64,000 nt of DNA from Paracoccaceae bacterium. GTDB taxonomy: Bacteria; Pseudomonadota; Alphaproteobacteria; Rhodobacterales; Rhodobacteraceae. Positions 18,311-29,062 of this stretch are shown here, one piece after another (the first letter of the stretch is position 1; every line of letters begins with the position of its first letter). A program made the position numbers and the translations under genes. Below the pieces are notes generated by a model. That model had not been told where the DNA came from, did not search any database, and saw only the letters and a list, made by a program, of their open reading frames with translations. The stretch lies in contig CACLGX010000003.1 in NCBI GenBank assembly GCA_902606585.1, positions 53,664 through 117,663 on the forward strand. Direction: 5' to 3'.

Positions 18311-19102
18311 TTATTGGAGTCGACCAAAAAATGTCATTCGTGCTTCCTCTGATAAAGAAATACCGGGTTTTGAATTATAGGCTAAAACAACTAAAATTCT
18401 TTCTTGGGAACCTTCGGTAGGTGTCACTCTGTGAATTGAATTTTGTCCCCGAAATAAAATTAATGTTCCAGGCCGCGTATCTAGGCGGTTTATCTTTGTT
18501 TTTCCATTTAACACGGCCTCAACACCTTCAAAGTTCATTTCATTTTTTTCTGCATTTCGCAAATTTGAAACATATTCGAAATGTCCTCCACTCTTTGGAG
18601 CTTGCAAAAGAAGAGTAATGGCAAACTTAGAATTATCGAAGTGCCAGTTTAGCTCTTGTCCCTCGCCAGCGTAGTGAACGTTAATTGACGAAAGCGGATC
18701 GGCGTATTCATAAAGCGCTGTTTCGTTAACGACCTTACAAATAAATTTTTTAAAAATATCAGAGCAGTATAATTCTTTTAATTTAGAGGAAGCCGGGATC
18801 TGGTCTGTCGTGATACACCCTTTTGAAGATGTTAATTGTCGGTTGAAAACATGCTCGGGAGATAAGGTTTCATTCCGTGGTGTTAGATAAACATTATGAG
18901 TAGAGTTGGTAAAGTACGCTAAGCCTGAATGGGACTTAGCTTCATGAACCAGTTCTTTTACAGCTTTTGATGTAAGAAAATTATGTAGAGTAACTACCCC
19001 TTTTTGTTCTAATTCCTTTCGGCATTCCTCTTTAAACTTAGCTTCATCTATTGGGGCTTCATAAAAATTTATAACGTCTTCTAGCATTTTTGTTAACACC
19101 AT
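18311..19102 (-). CDS. BesD/HalD-like Fe(II)/2-oxoglutarate-dependent enzyme
   Basis: 'NVHYAGEGQELNWHFDNSKFAITLLLQAPKSGGHFEYV' and 'RPGTLILFRGQNSIHRVTPTEGSQERILVVLAYN' (distal His, 2OG-binding Arg); start may be the internal Met (MLEDV). Confidence 0.82.
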   Translation of the reverse strand: MVLTKMLEDVINFYEAPIDEAKFKEECRKELEQKGVVTLHNFLTSKAVKELVHEAKSHSGLAYFTNSTHNVYLTPRNETLSPEHVFNRQLTSSKGCITTDQIPASSKLKELYCSDIFKKFICKVVNETALYEYADPLSSINVHYAGEGQELNWHFDNSKFAITLLLQAPKSGGHFEYVSNLRNAEKNEMNFEGVEAVLNGKTKINRLDTRPGTLILFRGQNSIHRVTPTEGSQERILVVLAYNSKPGISLSEEARMTFFGRLQ

Positions 19103-19146
19103 TCTGAATTTGATACTTATATTAAAAATTTTTTTACAAAACTAGA

Positions 19147-20136
19147 CTAACTTAAGGCCCACAGTCCGGTCAAACCCACTAATATCGTAAACAAAACTGA
19201 TCGAGTTAGCAAAGCAATACAGCAAGCAATTAGGGCAGCATATATTTTTGATGGTGATCCTTCAAAAGGTACGCCGGTTTCATCAACAAATAGTGAAGCC
19301 GCCACGATAGCAGAAAGGGCTGCTGCTGGAGCAAATTTACCTACTCTTCAAGCCATGTGGGTACTTTTAGAAAATTCAGGCCAGAAAACATAGAGAACTT
19401 AGCTCCAAATTAGCCAATCCTGATAATGTCATAAAAGCCAAATCATTTGAATTTTATCTGATTGATTAGTCCACCAACAAATATTCCGGAAATAGACGCA
19501 ACAATTATCCATAGGCCATAAGGTAAATCTTAGCTAAAAATCGCAATTATGCTTGCTGTGATTGCGGTACCAATTTGCGCTAAAGATTTTATTTTAGGTA
19601 AAATAATGGCAATAAAAGTTAAAGGTATTGCAAATTCTAAATTTAAAGATGGTGGAATATTTGATCCAAGAAAGACCCCAGCTACTGTAGATATTTGCCA
19701 AAAACCCAGAGAGTGAGACCTCGGCCTAGTAAGTGGTAATGTGCAAATCTATTCCCATTTTCAAATTCTCAAAATGATATTGCGGATGCTTCATCAGTTA
19801 ATAAATATCCAAGAGTAAGTTGCCATCTTAATGATAATACGCTGATACACTTGGAAATTTTAGCACCATAAATTATGTACCGCGAATTAATAATCGCTAC
19901 GGATCCTACGTGATGATCGGAGAGGTTCCGTAAGACCAAAGTTGAGCAAATATAACTTGGCTTGCCCCACCAAATATAATTGAAGACATGAGAATAGTTT
20001 GGGGTGCTATCAAGCCACTAGCGGCACCAAGCAATCCAAAGACTAAACCAAATGAAATGACGCCAAGTTGTACTGGTAATTGTGCTAAAATGCCTTTCCA
20101 AAATTCACGCCAGTTTTCTTCCATATTATGCACCAT
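19147..20136 (-). pseudogene. decayed azlC-azlD branched-chain amino-acid exporter locus
   Basis: AzlC N-terminus intact (FWKGILAQLPVQLGVISFGLVFGLLG...IIFGGASQVIFAQLW) then stop; downstream minus strand has an AzlD-like 3' end KFAPAAALSAIVAASLFVDETG...LTRSVLFTILVGLTGLWALS*; no long ORF between. Confidence 0.75.
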
Positions 20137-20286
20137 TTATTTTACAGCTCGAATTTTGGAGCTTTAGCGGTTTGTTTCAGAATATGAAAATAATAATAAA
20201 ATTTTAATGAAAAGGCTTTCAAATTTAAAAAATATGGCTACATATTTGCGTAGTTGCGAATAGTTCTTAATTGCAAGAGGGTATTG

Positions 20287-21171
20287 ATGAAGCGCTTTTT
20301 ACTAATTTTTTTCGTTTTCTTAAATTCTGAATTAGCTTTTGCAGATGAAAAATTAAAAGTAGTAACAACTTTTACAGTTATCGCTGATATTGCTCAAAAT
20401 GTGGCTGGAGATGCAGCAGAAGTGCTTTCTATCACTAAACCTGGTGCTGAGATACATGGTTATCAACCAACACCTAAAGATTTGGTAAGAGCCTATGATG
20501 CAGATTTAATTCTGTGGAATGGCCTCAACCTTGAGCTTTGGTTTGAGAAGTTTATTTCTCAACTTGGCAATGTACGTTATTATACTGTATCAGAGGGGAT
20601 TGAACCTTTAGAAATAGTCGAAGGGGCATATCTCGGGCTTCCAAATCCGCATGCCTGGATGGGAGTAAATTCTGCTTTTGTATATATAGATAATATACAA
20701 AGAGCTCTTGCAAAAGAAGACCCAGAAAATGCTGAAATATATAAACTTAATGCAAGCCTGTATAAAAAGAAAATAAACGAAGTTGTTCAACCGCTTATTT
20801 CACAATTGGATAAAGTTCCTTTGGATAAAAGATGGTTGGTAACATGTGAAGGAGCATTCAGTTATTTTGCAAAAGATTTTGGTTTGAAAGAGTTGTACCT
20901 TTGGCCGATGAACTCTGAACAAGTCGGAACGCCAAAGCAAATCCAAAAAGTAGTAGATGGAGTTCTTGAAAATAATATACCAGTCATCTTCTGTGAAAGC
21001 ACAGTGAACACAAGGCCTGCTAAGAGGGTAGCGCAGGATACTGGAGTGGCTTACGGAGGCGAACTTTATGTCGACAGTCTAAGTGAAAGTGATGGAAAAG
21101 TTCCGACTTTTATAGATCTTCTTAGAGTTACATCGACAACAGTAATAAATGGAATAGTGAATAACCTGTAG
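20287..21171 (+). CDS. sitA: metal (Mn/Fe-type) ABC transporter substrate-binding protein
   Basis: 'VVTTFTVIADIAQNVAGDAAEVLSITKPGAEIHGYQPTPKDLVRAYDADLILWNGLNLELW', 'GLPNPHAWM'; start at MKRFLLIFF. Confidence 0.85.
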   Translation: MKRFLLIFFVFLNSELAFADEKLKVVTTFTVIADIAQNVAGDAAEVLSITKPGAEIHGYQPTPKDLVRAYDADLILWNGLNLELWFEKFISQLGNVRYYTVSEGIEPLEIVEGAYLGLPNPHAWMGVNSAFVYIDNIQRALAKEDPENAEIYKLNASLYKKKINEVVQPLISQLDKVPLDKRWLVTCEGAFSYFAKDFGLKELYLWPMNSEQVGTPKQIQKVVDGVLENNIPVIFCESTVNTRPAKRVAQDTGVAYGGELYVDSLSESDGKVPTFIDLLRVTSTTVINGIVNNL

Positions 21172-21181
21172 TATTTTATTG

Positions 21182-22069
21182 ATGGAAAAAGATCAAAATT
21201 TAAATTCACAGAATAACATTATTGTTGAAGATTTAACAGTCACATACCGTAATGGCCACACCGCATTGAGATCAGCAAGTTTTAAAATACCTCGGGGGAG
21301 TATTGCGGCCTTGGTCGGAGTGAATGGTGCCGGTAAGTCTACCTTATTTAAGGCTCTGATGGGTTTTATTCCAAGTGCTAGAGGAAAAATATCTTTACTT
21401 GGTTACTCCGTAAAAGATGCCCTCAAGAATAATCTCATTGCATACGTACCTCAATCAGAAGAAGTAGATTGGGATTTTCCCGTTTTGGTTAAAGATGTTG
21501 TTTTAATGGGCCGTTATGGCAAAATGGGTTTGATGCGCAGTGCTAGGGCAGAGGACCTTGCAATCGTTAATAAATCCTTGGAACGCGTAGGAATGCTTGA
21601 CTTTGAAGACAGACAGATAGGTGAATTGTCTGGTGGGCAACGTAAACGTGTATTTCTAGCAAGGGCATTAGCACAAGAAGGAAAAATCATTCTTTTAGAT
21701 GAACCTTTTACAGGCGTAGATGTGAAAACAGAAGAACAAATTATAAGTTTGCTTAAAGATTTAAAAAAGGAAGGCCACATTATGCTTGTTTCAACACATA
21801 ATTTAGGCTCAGTTCCAGAGTTTTGTGACCGAACTATCCTCATAAAAGGAACCGTTATATCACACGGATTAACGGAAAATGTATTTACAAATTTAAATTT
21901 AGAAAAGGCATTTGGCGGTGTTTTGCGTCGTTTTACTCTGGGTGGTTCAGATCTGCATGATGATAGCGACCAAAGGGAAGTAACAATTCTTACAGATGAT
22001 GAACGACCATTTGTCCAATATGGAGAGCCAAAGAAATCAGTGACCAAAAGAAATAAAATAGATGATTGA
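21182..22069 (+). CDS. sitB: metal ABC transporter ATP-binding protein
   Basis: Walker A GVNGAGKST, LSGGQRKRVFLARALAQ, ILLDEPFTGVD; 'YVPQSEEVDWDFPVLVKDVVLMGRYGKMG'. Confidence 0.88.
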   Translation: MEKDQNLNSQNNIIVEDLTVTYRNGHTALRSASFKIPRGSIAALVGVNGAGKSTLFKALMGFIPSARGKISLLGYSVKDALKNNLIAYVPQSEEVDWDFPVLVKDVVLMGRYGKMGLMRSARAEDLAIVNKSLERVGMLDFEDRQIGELSGGQRKRVFLARALAQEGKIILLDEPFTGVDVKTEEQIISLLKDLKKEGHIMLVSTHNLGSVPEFCDRTILIKGTVISHGLTENVFTNLNLEKAFGGVLRRFTLGGSDLHDDSDQREVTILTDDERPFVQYGEPKKSVTKRNKIDD

Positions 22070-22931
22070 TACTTTGCTCGAACCTTTTTCATACGGCTAC
22101 ATGACTTCCGCGATTTTGGTGTCTACTATAGTTGGAGGTTTGTGTGCATTTCTTTCTGCTTATCTCATGCTTAAAGGGTGGTCTTTAATTGGTGATGCTT
22201 TAGCACATTCCGTTGTTCCAGGTGTTGCAGGAGCATATTTGTTAGGCTTACCTTTCGCTATTGGGGCATTTATTTCCGGAGGGCTTGCTGCCTCTTTGAT
22301 GCTATTTCTAAGTGAGCGATCCGGATTAAAGACTGATGTCGTGATTGGCATAATTTTCACAGCATTTTTTGGAGTGGGGCTGTTCGTCGTGTCACTTTAT
22401 CCAATGTCTATCTCTATAGAAACAATCATAATGGGCAATATTTTGGCAATATCATATTCCGATATGCTTCAATTATTAATTATTGGTTCCATCTCACTTG
22501 TGATTTTGTTCCTTAAATGGCGAGATTTAATGGTCGTTTTCTTTGATGAATCTCATGCTCGAACAGTTGGCTTAAATCCTTCTAGATTAAAACTTGTTTT
22601 CTTTACTTTGTTATCAGCATCCATAGTCGCTGCATTGCAAACCGTCGGTGCTTTTTTAGTAATTGCGATGGTCGTTACGCCTGGGGCAACGGCTTATTTA
22701 ATCAGTGACCGGTTTCCAAAGTTGTTACTGTTATCAGTCTTAATTGGATCAGTTACGTGTTTTACCGGAGCCTATTTGAGTTTTTTTATTGATGGTGCAA
22801 CCGGTGGAATAATTGTAGTTCTGCAGACTATCGTTTTTCTGGTTGTTTTTCTAACAGCTCCCAAATATGGCTACATCTCCGCACGTTTGAAAATAAGGCA
22901 AGCAAATAAAAGGATTGAAAATGGCTTTTGA
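22062..22931 (+). CDS. sitC: metal ABC transporter permease
   Basis: 'LKGWSLIGDALAHSVVPGVAGAYLLG' ABC-3 family permease. Confidence 0.86.
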   Translation: MIDTLLEPFSYGYMTSAILVSTIVGGLCAFLSAYLMLKGWSLIGDALAHSVVPGVAGAYLLGLPFAIGAFISGGLAASLMLFLSERSGLKTDVVIGIIFTAFFGVGLFVVSLYPMSISIETIIMGNILAISYSDMLQLLIIGSISLVILFLKWRDLMVVFFDESHARTVGLNPSRLKLVFFTLLSASIVAALQTVGAFLVIAMVVTPGATAYLISDRFPKLLLLSVLIGSVTCFTGAYLSFFIDGATGGIIVVLQTIVFLVVFLTAPKYGYISARLKIRQANKRIENGF

Positions 22932-23772
22932 AGAATTTTTTATGCCTTTCCAGTTTTTGTTCATGCGAAAAGCCTTTTTGATTGCGATTATTTTATCTTT
23001 TCCGACAGCAATTTTATCATGTTTTTTAGTTATTAAGGGCTGGGCCTTAATGGGCGATGCTATATCACATGCTGTTTTACCTGGTATTGTTATCGCCTAT
23101 ATTGTGGGAATTCCTTTACTTATAGGGGCTTTCATAGCGGGTATGTTGTGTGCTTGGGGAACGGGTTTCTTTTCTGACAACAGTAGAATTAAAAAAGATA
23201 CTGTTATGGGCATAATTTTCTCAGGTATGTTTGGTCTTGGTATCGTCTTGTTTGTTGCATTTGATACAACAGCCCATTTAGAACATATCCTTTTTGGTAA
23301 TATTTTAGGTATTGATAAATCAGATATTTTAACTGCGCTAATAATAACTTTCATAATAGTCTCATTTTTTACTATTTTTTGGCGTGATTTAATGTTGTTC
23401 AGCTTCGATCTAATTCAAGCCAAAGCGCTAGCTCTTCCAACTGGTTTCCTGCATTATGGATTATTAGCTGCATTATCATTGGTTATAATAGCAACTTTAA
23501 AGGCTGTGGGTTTAATATTAGCGATTGGGTTATTCATTATTCCAGGAGCAATTGCGTTTTTGTTGTCTAAAAGACTTAGTTCGATGCTAATTATTTCTGT
23601 TTTTGTCAATATTTGTGCGATGATAATTGGTTTATATTTAAGTTTTTATATTGATAGTGCTCCGGCTCCAACTATTATAATCGTGCTTACCGGCATGTTT
23701 TTTTTGGTATTTTTAAGAAAAAATTTCATTGATAAGAAGAATGTCAATATTTTTATAAGTGGTGCAAAATGA
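22921..23772 (+). CDS. sitD: metal ABC transporter permease
   Basis: 'IKGWALMGDAISHAVLPGIVIAYIVG' second ABC-3 permease; start chosen at MAFEEFF. Confidence 0.86.
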   Translation: MAFEEFFMPFQFLFMRKAFLIAIILSFPTAILSCFLVIKGWALMGDAISHAVLPGIVIAYIVGIPLLIGAFIAGMLCAWGTGFFSDNSRIKKDTVMGIIFSGMFGLGIVLFVAFDTTAHLEHILFGNILGIDKSDILTALIITFIIVSFFTIFWRDLMLFSFDLIQAKALALPTGFLHYGLLAALSLVIIATLKAVGLILAIGLFIIPGAIAFLLSKRLSSMLIISVFVNICAMIIGLYLSFYIDSAPAPTIIIVLTGMFFLVFLRKNFIDKKNVNIFISGAK

Positions 23773-24761
23773 AAAAAAGAAGGTTGTTGCAATCAGGAAA
23801 ACTCGTATCTGAAATTGGGTTAGGCTGTATGAGCTTTGCTGGATTTTACGGTCCTACAGATGAAAAGGAAGCTCATGACACGTTAAATACAGCTTTGGAC
23901 TGCGGGATAGATTTTTTGGATACTGCCAACGTATATGGCATGGGCGTATCTGAAACGATGATTGGTAATTACATTAAAAGTAATGGGAACCCATTTGTTA
24001 TTGCTACAAAGGCCTCTATTTCTCGTAATCCTGAAACACAAGAGCGTACTTTTGATAATTCGTCGCAGCATTTAGAGAAAGAACTGAATAAGTCACTAGA
24101 ACGTTTGGGTGTTGATTACGTTGACTTATTTTATATCCACCGTCGTGATCCAACAATTCCTATCGAAGACGTTATGGAAACACTCCTAAAATTTAAAAAA
24201 GAAGGAAAAATTGGTGGAATAGGGTTTTCAGAGATTTCTCCCAGCAGTTTGCGTCGAGCTTCAGAAGTTGGACTAGTGGACGCCGTACAGAGTGAATATT
24301 CTCTGTGGACGCGATCGGCTGAATTAGGATTAATTCAAACCTGCCATGAGCTAGGCGTAAGTTTTATTCCGTTTTCACCTTTAGGGCGTGGAATTTTTTC
24401 AACAACACCACCAGATCCCTCTACTTTTGGTGAGCTTGATTTTCGAAAAAATAATCCTCGGTTCTTACAGCCAAATTTTAATCAAAACTTGAATTTGCTT
24501 GAGCCTTTTAAACAACTTTGTGCCGATTTAAATGTTTCACCTTCAACGATGGCTATTGCTTGGACATTAAACCAAGGTGAGCATATGCTTCCAATCCCCG
24601 GAACTCGTTCCCGAGAGCATTTGATGGAATTAGCTTTAGGCAGCCAATTCAAGCTCACTAAAGAGATTTCCGATCAAATTGACCGTTTTCTTCCCATTGG
24701 TTGGGCTCATGGAGAACGATACTCAGATGTTCAATGGGTTGGAATAGAAAAGTTTTGTTAA
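23769..24761 (+). CDS. aldo/keto reductase
   Basis: 'LGLGCMSFAGFYG'-type start, 'DTANVYGMGVSETMIGNY', 'YVDLFYIHRRDPTIPIEDVMETL'. Confidence 0.92.
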   Translation: MKKRRLLQSGKLVSEIGLGCMSFAGFYGPTDEKEAHDTLNTALDCGIDFLDTANVYGMGVSETMIGNYIKSNGNPFVIATKASISRNPETQERTFDNSSQHLEKELNKSLERLGVDYVDLFYIHRRDPTIPIEDVMETLLKFKKEGKIGGIGFSEISPSSLRRASEVGLVDAVQSEYSLWTRSAELGLIQTCHELGVSFIPFSPLGRGIFSTTPPDPSTFGELDFRKNNPRFLQPNFNQNLNLLEPFKQLCADLNVSPSTMAIAWTLNQGEHMLPIPGTRSREHLMELALGSQFKLTKEISDQIDRFLPIGWAHGERYSDVQWVGIEKFC

Positions 24762-24773
24762 AACTTAATTGCA

Positions 24774-26081
24774 TTAGACAAAACGATTTACATAGTTCTC
24801 CAATACTTCCTGCTTTCCTGATTTAGGTCTTGGATTAATAGAATTCTCTATAACTTTTGTTGTGATAGTAGCCAAATCGCTATTTAGCATATCCTGTGCT
24901 TCCTGATGTTCCCAACCTCCATACCTTTCTTTAAGGGTCTGTTCCAAATATCCGTCTTCAACCATTGCGGCAGCAGCTTTGAAACCTCTCGCACAAATAT
25001 CCATAGCTCCAACGTGAGCAGCAATAAGATCTTCAGCATCAATTGATTGCCTTCTGAGTTTGGCATCAAAATTTGTTCCGCCAGTCTGAAAACCACCTCC
25101 TTTTATGATTTGGTAGTAAGCTAGTGCAACCTCTGGAGTATTGTTTGGAAATTGATCAGTATCCCAGCCCGATTGGTAATCATTTCTATTCATATCGATT
25201 GAACCAAGCATACCTTCTGAAACAGCCAAAGCAATTTCATGTTCAAAAGAGTGGCCGGCTAAAATAGCATGCCCTTGTTCAATATTTATTTTAACATCAT
25301 TTTCTAAATTATATTTTCTCAGAAATCCGATACAGGTTGCTACGTCAAAATCATACTGGTGTTTTGAGGGTTCCTGAGGTTTTGGTTCAACAAGTATCAT
25401 TCCCGGAAATCCAATTTTATGTTTATAATCAACGACCATTGATAGAAACCTACCCATTTTATCCAGTTCTTTTCCTAAATCTGTGTTGAGTAATGTTTCA
25501 TAACCTTCTCTTCCGCCCCATAACACATAGTTTTCACCGCCTAGCTTATGGGTCACATCTATGCAACTCTTTACCGTCGCTGCTGCAAAAGCAAAAACGT
25601 CTGGATCTGGGTTCGTAGATGCACCAGCCATCCATCTACGATGGCTGAACATATTTGCCGTTCCCCAAAGTAATTTTGTATTTTGGTTTTTCATTTTATC
25701 AAGAAAGTAATCGGTAATTTCATTAAGCGTCGTTAAATTATCTGGGAAATTACCTTGATCTGGACGGACATCAGCATCGTGGAAACAAAAGTAGGGCTGT
25801 CCAAGAATTGAAAACATGTCAAAGGCCACATCAGCTTTTAAGTAAGCGTTTTTCATATTATCTTGCGGGTGCCATGGCCTTTCAAATGTAAGCCCACCAA
25901 AAGGATCGCCACCTTCCCATGCAAAGCTATGCCAATACGCAACAGCGAAGCGCAAATGTTCTTCTAAACGTTTCCCCAAAACGATTTCATCAGGATTATA
26001 GTGTCTGAAAGCTAGATTTGAATCAGTTTCGGTTCCCTCATATTTAATGGGCTCTATGTTTTTGAAAAAAGATTGGGTCAT
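24774..26081 (-). CDS. xylA: xylose isomerase
   Basis: 435 aa; '[19 protein letters not shown]', '[17 protein letters not shown]', '[18 protein letters not shown]'. Confidence 0.96.
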   Translation of the reverse strand: MTQSFFKNIEPIKYEGTETDSNLAFRHYNPDEIVLGKRLEEHLRFAVAYWHSFAWEGGDPFGGLTFERPWHPQDNMKNAYLKADVAFDMFSILGQPYFCFHDADVRPDQGNFPDNLTTLNEITDYFLDKMKNQNTKLLWGTANMFSHRRWMAGASTNPDPDVFAFAAATVKSCIDVTHKLGGENYVLWGGREGYETLLNTDLGKELDKMGRFLSMVVDYKHKIGFPGMILVEPKPQEPSKHQYDFDVATCIGFLRKYNLENDVKINIEQGHAILAGHSFEHEIALAVSEGMLGSIDMNRNDYQSGWDTDQFPNNTPEVALAYYQIIKGGGFQTGGTNFDAKLRRQSIDAEDLIAAHVGAMDICARGFKAAAAMVEDGYLEQTLKERYGGWEHQEAQDMLNSDLATITTKVIENSINPRPKSGKQEVLENYVNRFV

Positions 26082-27532
26082 TGAAGTCCTTTCAAGTTTG
26101 AATGGCCTTGTTTAAAGCTTTCATAAGCAGTCTGATAGAGATTGATGTATCTTTGATCAGGAATTATCTTTTTTTCAATTTCAGGCTTAGACATAATGTT
26201 TTCAATGGGTTCTTTTATCATGTATGAGATAGCTAATCTGGCTGCTCCCAAAGCTGCTCCAAATTCTCCGCTCTTTGGTTTCTCTAATTCTATATTGAGA
26301 GTATTTGAGAGTGTCTGAAGCCAAAATTGAGAAGCGCTTCCCCCACCGATCACTAATAAAGAGGTCGGTGATGCTCCGGTTTCTCTTATAGCCTCTAGGC
26401 AACCCCTGAGAGCAAAACATACACCCTCCATTACAGCCTGAGTTAATTTTGCCAGATCGGATGTTTGCCCTAAGCCTGAAAAACCTGCGCGTATGTGAGG
26501 ATCATTTAAAGGCGTACGTTCACCTGACAAATATGGGAAAAATCTTTCAATTGTAGGTCCTGATGGTTGATCTGGGAGTAATTGATCTAGTTCTGCAGCT
26601 GACTTACCTGATATCCTGGAAAGCCAGTTTATACTGTCCGTTGCAGATAAAATAACTCCCATTTGATACCATTTTTGGGGAATAGCGTGGCAGAATGTAT
26701 GAACTGCGGCATCTGTAAACGGATTACACTGGTCTCTACTTAATAACAAAACACCAGATGTACCTAAAGACACAAAGCCTTCTCCTTCATTAATGGCACC
26801 TACGCCGCAAGCAGCCGCAGCATTATCACCGGCGCCTCCCACGATTTTAACATCTTTGGGGAAGCCAAATTCAGAGGTTAGATCAGCTCGCATTTGTCCC
26901 GCAACTTGATTACCCTCAACTAACTTTGGCATTTGCTCTATTTTCATATCACTGACTGAAATCAAATATTTTGACCATTTTCTTGTTTTTATGTCTAGCC
27001 AACTAGTCCCCGCGCTATCCGACATGTCTGCAAAAGGGGCTCCGATTAACCAAGTATTTAAAAAACCCGCTGGCAAAACGACAGTTTCAATTCTTTTAAA
27101 TAATTCCGGTTCATTATTTTTTACCCATAAAAGCTTAGGAGCTGTGAATCCTGGGAAAACAATATTTCCTGATAATTCTCGGACTTTCTCTTGGCTATCT
27201 AAGTTCTCAGCCTCTATGTGAGATCGAGTGTCATTCCAAAGTATGCAGGGTCGAATAGGTTTTTGTAATTTATCCAGTAAAACCGCTCCGTGCATGTGAC
27301 CTGCAACACCAATACTTTGTAATTTTGATATTTCATTGGGAAAATTTGTTTGCAATTCTTTGAAAACAAGTTTGCAGGCCTTAATCCAATCTTCTGGATC
27401 TTGTTCGCTCCAACCAGGGTTTGGATTGGAGACCTCGTATTTACTTTCGTAGCTTGCTATAAAATTACTAAATTGATCTACTAAAATAGCTCTGAGACCA
27501 GAAGTGCCTAGGTCAATCCCGATAAAGTACAA
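26078..27532 (-). CDS. xylB: xylulokinase
   Basis: FGGY kinase; '[19 protein letters not shown]', '[12 protein letters not shown]', 'ILWNDTRS'; adjacent to xylA. Confidence 0.94.
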   Translation of the reverse strand: MYFIGIDLGTSGLRAILVDQFSNFIASYESKYEVSNPNPGWSEQDPEDWIKACKLVFKELQTNFPNEISKLQSIGVAGHMHGAVLLDKLQKPIRPCILWNDTRSHIEAENLDSQEKVRELSGNIVFPGFTAPKLLWVKNNEPELFKRIETVVLPAGFLNTWLIGAPFADMSDSAGTSWLDIKTRKWSKYLISVSDMKIEQMPKLVEGNQVAGQMRADLTSEFGFPKDVKIVGGAGDNAAAACGVGAINEGEGFVSLGTSGVLLLSRDQCNPFTDAAVHTFCHAIPQKWYQMGVILSATDSINWLSRISGKSAAELDQLLPDQPSGPTIERFFPYLSGERTPLNDPHIRAGFSGLGQTSDLAKLTQAVMEGVCFALRGCLEAIRETGASPTSLLVIGGGSASQFWLQTLSNTLNIELEKPKSGEFGAALGAARLAISYMIKEPIENIMSKPEIEKKIIPDQRYINLYQTAYESFKQGHSNLKGLQ

Positions 27533-27557
27533 TAGAATCTCCTTACTCTAAATGCCT

Positions 27558-27581
27558 TAGGGTAAGAGTATCCTTACCCTA
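27558..27581. promoter_or_regulatory. 9-bp inverted repeat upstream of xylB (operator candidate)
   Basis: TAGGGTAAG-agtatc-CTTACCCTA, with a related half-site CTTACTCTA at 27542-27550. Confidence 0.45.
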
Positions 27582-27776
27582 GACTATCGAGATTAGGCTA
27601 GTGGGTTATTTCTGCATTGCAAGGTCTATAAATTGTTTAACCACACAATTTCTATGTCAAAAATTTATGTGTTTGACTTTAAAATGATCTTAGTCTTCAA
27701 ATTGATCTTATAGGTACAATTTTCAAACATGAAAAAAATTCATATTTCTAAAAAAGTTTATTAATTTTTTATCAAA

Positions 27777-28682
27777 ATGGACATTGAGTTTCGCCATTTA
27801 AGAACGATAAGTGCAATCCATGAGGCTGGAGGTTTCGCTTGTGCTGTAGATTTATTGAATACTACTCAATCTGCATTGAGTCATCAATTTAAGGGATTAG
27901 AAGAGTAAACTGGTGTAGAACTCTTTATAAGAAAATCTAAACCCCTTCGTTTATCTGCTGCCGGTCAACGATTACTTTTCTTTGCCAATAAAATTCTTCC
28001 TGAAATAGATGCTCTACAATCTGAATTCGAAGATCTGCGGACAGGAAAAACAGGCAGGCTGTATATGGCAATTGAATGTCATGCGTGTTTTGAGTGGTTA
28101 TTTCCTGTTTTGGAAAAGTTTAGGCAAAAATGGCCAGATGTTGATATCGACATTAAGCCTGGTTTGGCGTTTGAAGAACTACCGGCATTATAAAAAGAAA
28201 ATGTGGATCCGGTCATCTCTTCGGACCCGGAGAAATTACCAGGAGTAACTTTTACGCACTTATTTGACTATAGGCCAGTTTATGTAGCGTTCGCAAAGCA
28301 TCCACTTTCAAAAAAGAAATGGATCGAAGCTTCAGATTTTGAGAAGGAAACGTTAAAAGCCTATCCGGTGGAAAGAGGTCGTCTTGATGTTTTTTCGCAA
28401 TTACTTATTTCGAATAAAGTTGAGCCAGCACGCATAAGAGAAGTTGAACTAATTTCTATAATTTTGTTATGAGTTGCCTCGGATCGATGTGTAACTGTTT
28501 TGCCTGATTAGGTGGTTGCTGAGGCTAGAAATAATTCAGGCTACACAGTACTGTCGATAAACAAAAACGCATTGCGACGCGGCCTTTTTGCGGCCACGCG
28601 AACGAAATGTTTAGAAAAACCTTTTATCCGTAATCTGATTGATCTTGCGGGCCAAGAAGCTGGCAGACTACAAAAAGTTTAG
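27777..28682 (+). pseudogene. MetR-like LysR-family regulator with four in-frame stops
   Basis: One continuous frame MDIEFRHLRTISAIHEAGGFACAVDLLNTTQSALSHQFKGLEE*TGVELFIRKSKPLRLSAAGQ...IECHACFEWLFPVLEKFRQKWPDVDID...*KENVDPVISSDPEKLPGV...*VASDRCVTVLPD*VV...; stops at 27906, 28191, 28470 and 28509. Confidence 0.85.
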
Positions 28683-28885
28683 ACAGCCTTCAAATCACCA
28701 GCCATCTGACGACCGTCACGGCCTTCTTCTAACTCATAAGTAACCTTTTGGTTATCTTCTAAACCAGCTAAACCAGAAGCTTCTACAGCAGATATATGAA
28801 CAAAAACATCTTTGCCGCCATCTTCAGGCTCAATAAAGCCAAATCCTTTTTTGGTGTTAAACCATTTCACGGTGCCATTGGGCAT
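28679..28885 (-). CDS. cspA: cold-shock protein
   Basis: MPNGTVKWFNTKKGFGFIEPEDGGKDVFVHISAVE. Confidence 0.96.
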   Translation of the reverse strand: MPNGTVKWFNTKKGFGFIEPEDGGKDVFVHISAVEASGLAGLEDNQKVTYELEEGRDGRQMAGDLKAV

Positions 28886-29062
28886 TTCCGCGTCTCCTTA
28901 TATTAAAATTTCCCCACTTTTTGGGGTTGTCACTTTAGTAGTTGAGGTATAACTTTTGCGCTATTGACCCAATTCCTTCGGTAACATCTTAATAAGATGG
29001 TTTAAAATTTAAAAATTCAAGTCAATAATTTCACTTAAAGCAATAAAAAGAGTTTTAGAACA

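Noticed and set aside
21514-22092. 192-aa ORF antisense to the sitB ATPase gene
   Set aside because: Opposite-strand shadow of an unambiguous ABC ATPase.
28009-28248. 79-aa ORF MLYNLNSKICGQ...
   Set aside because: Out-of-frame reading within the MetR-like pseudogene.
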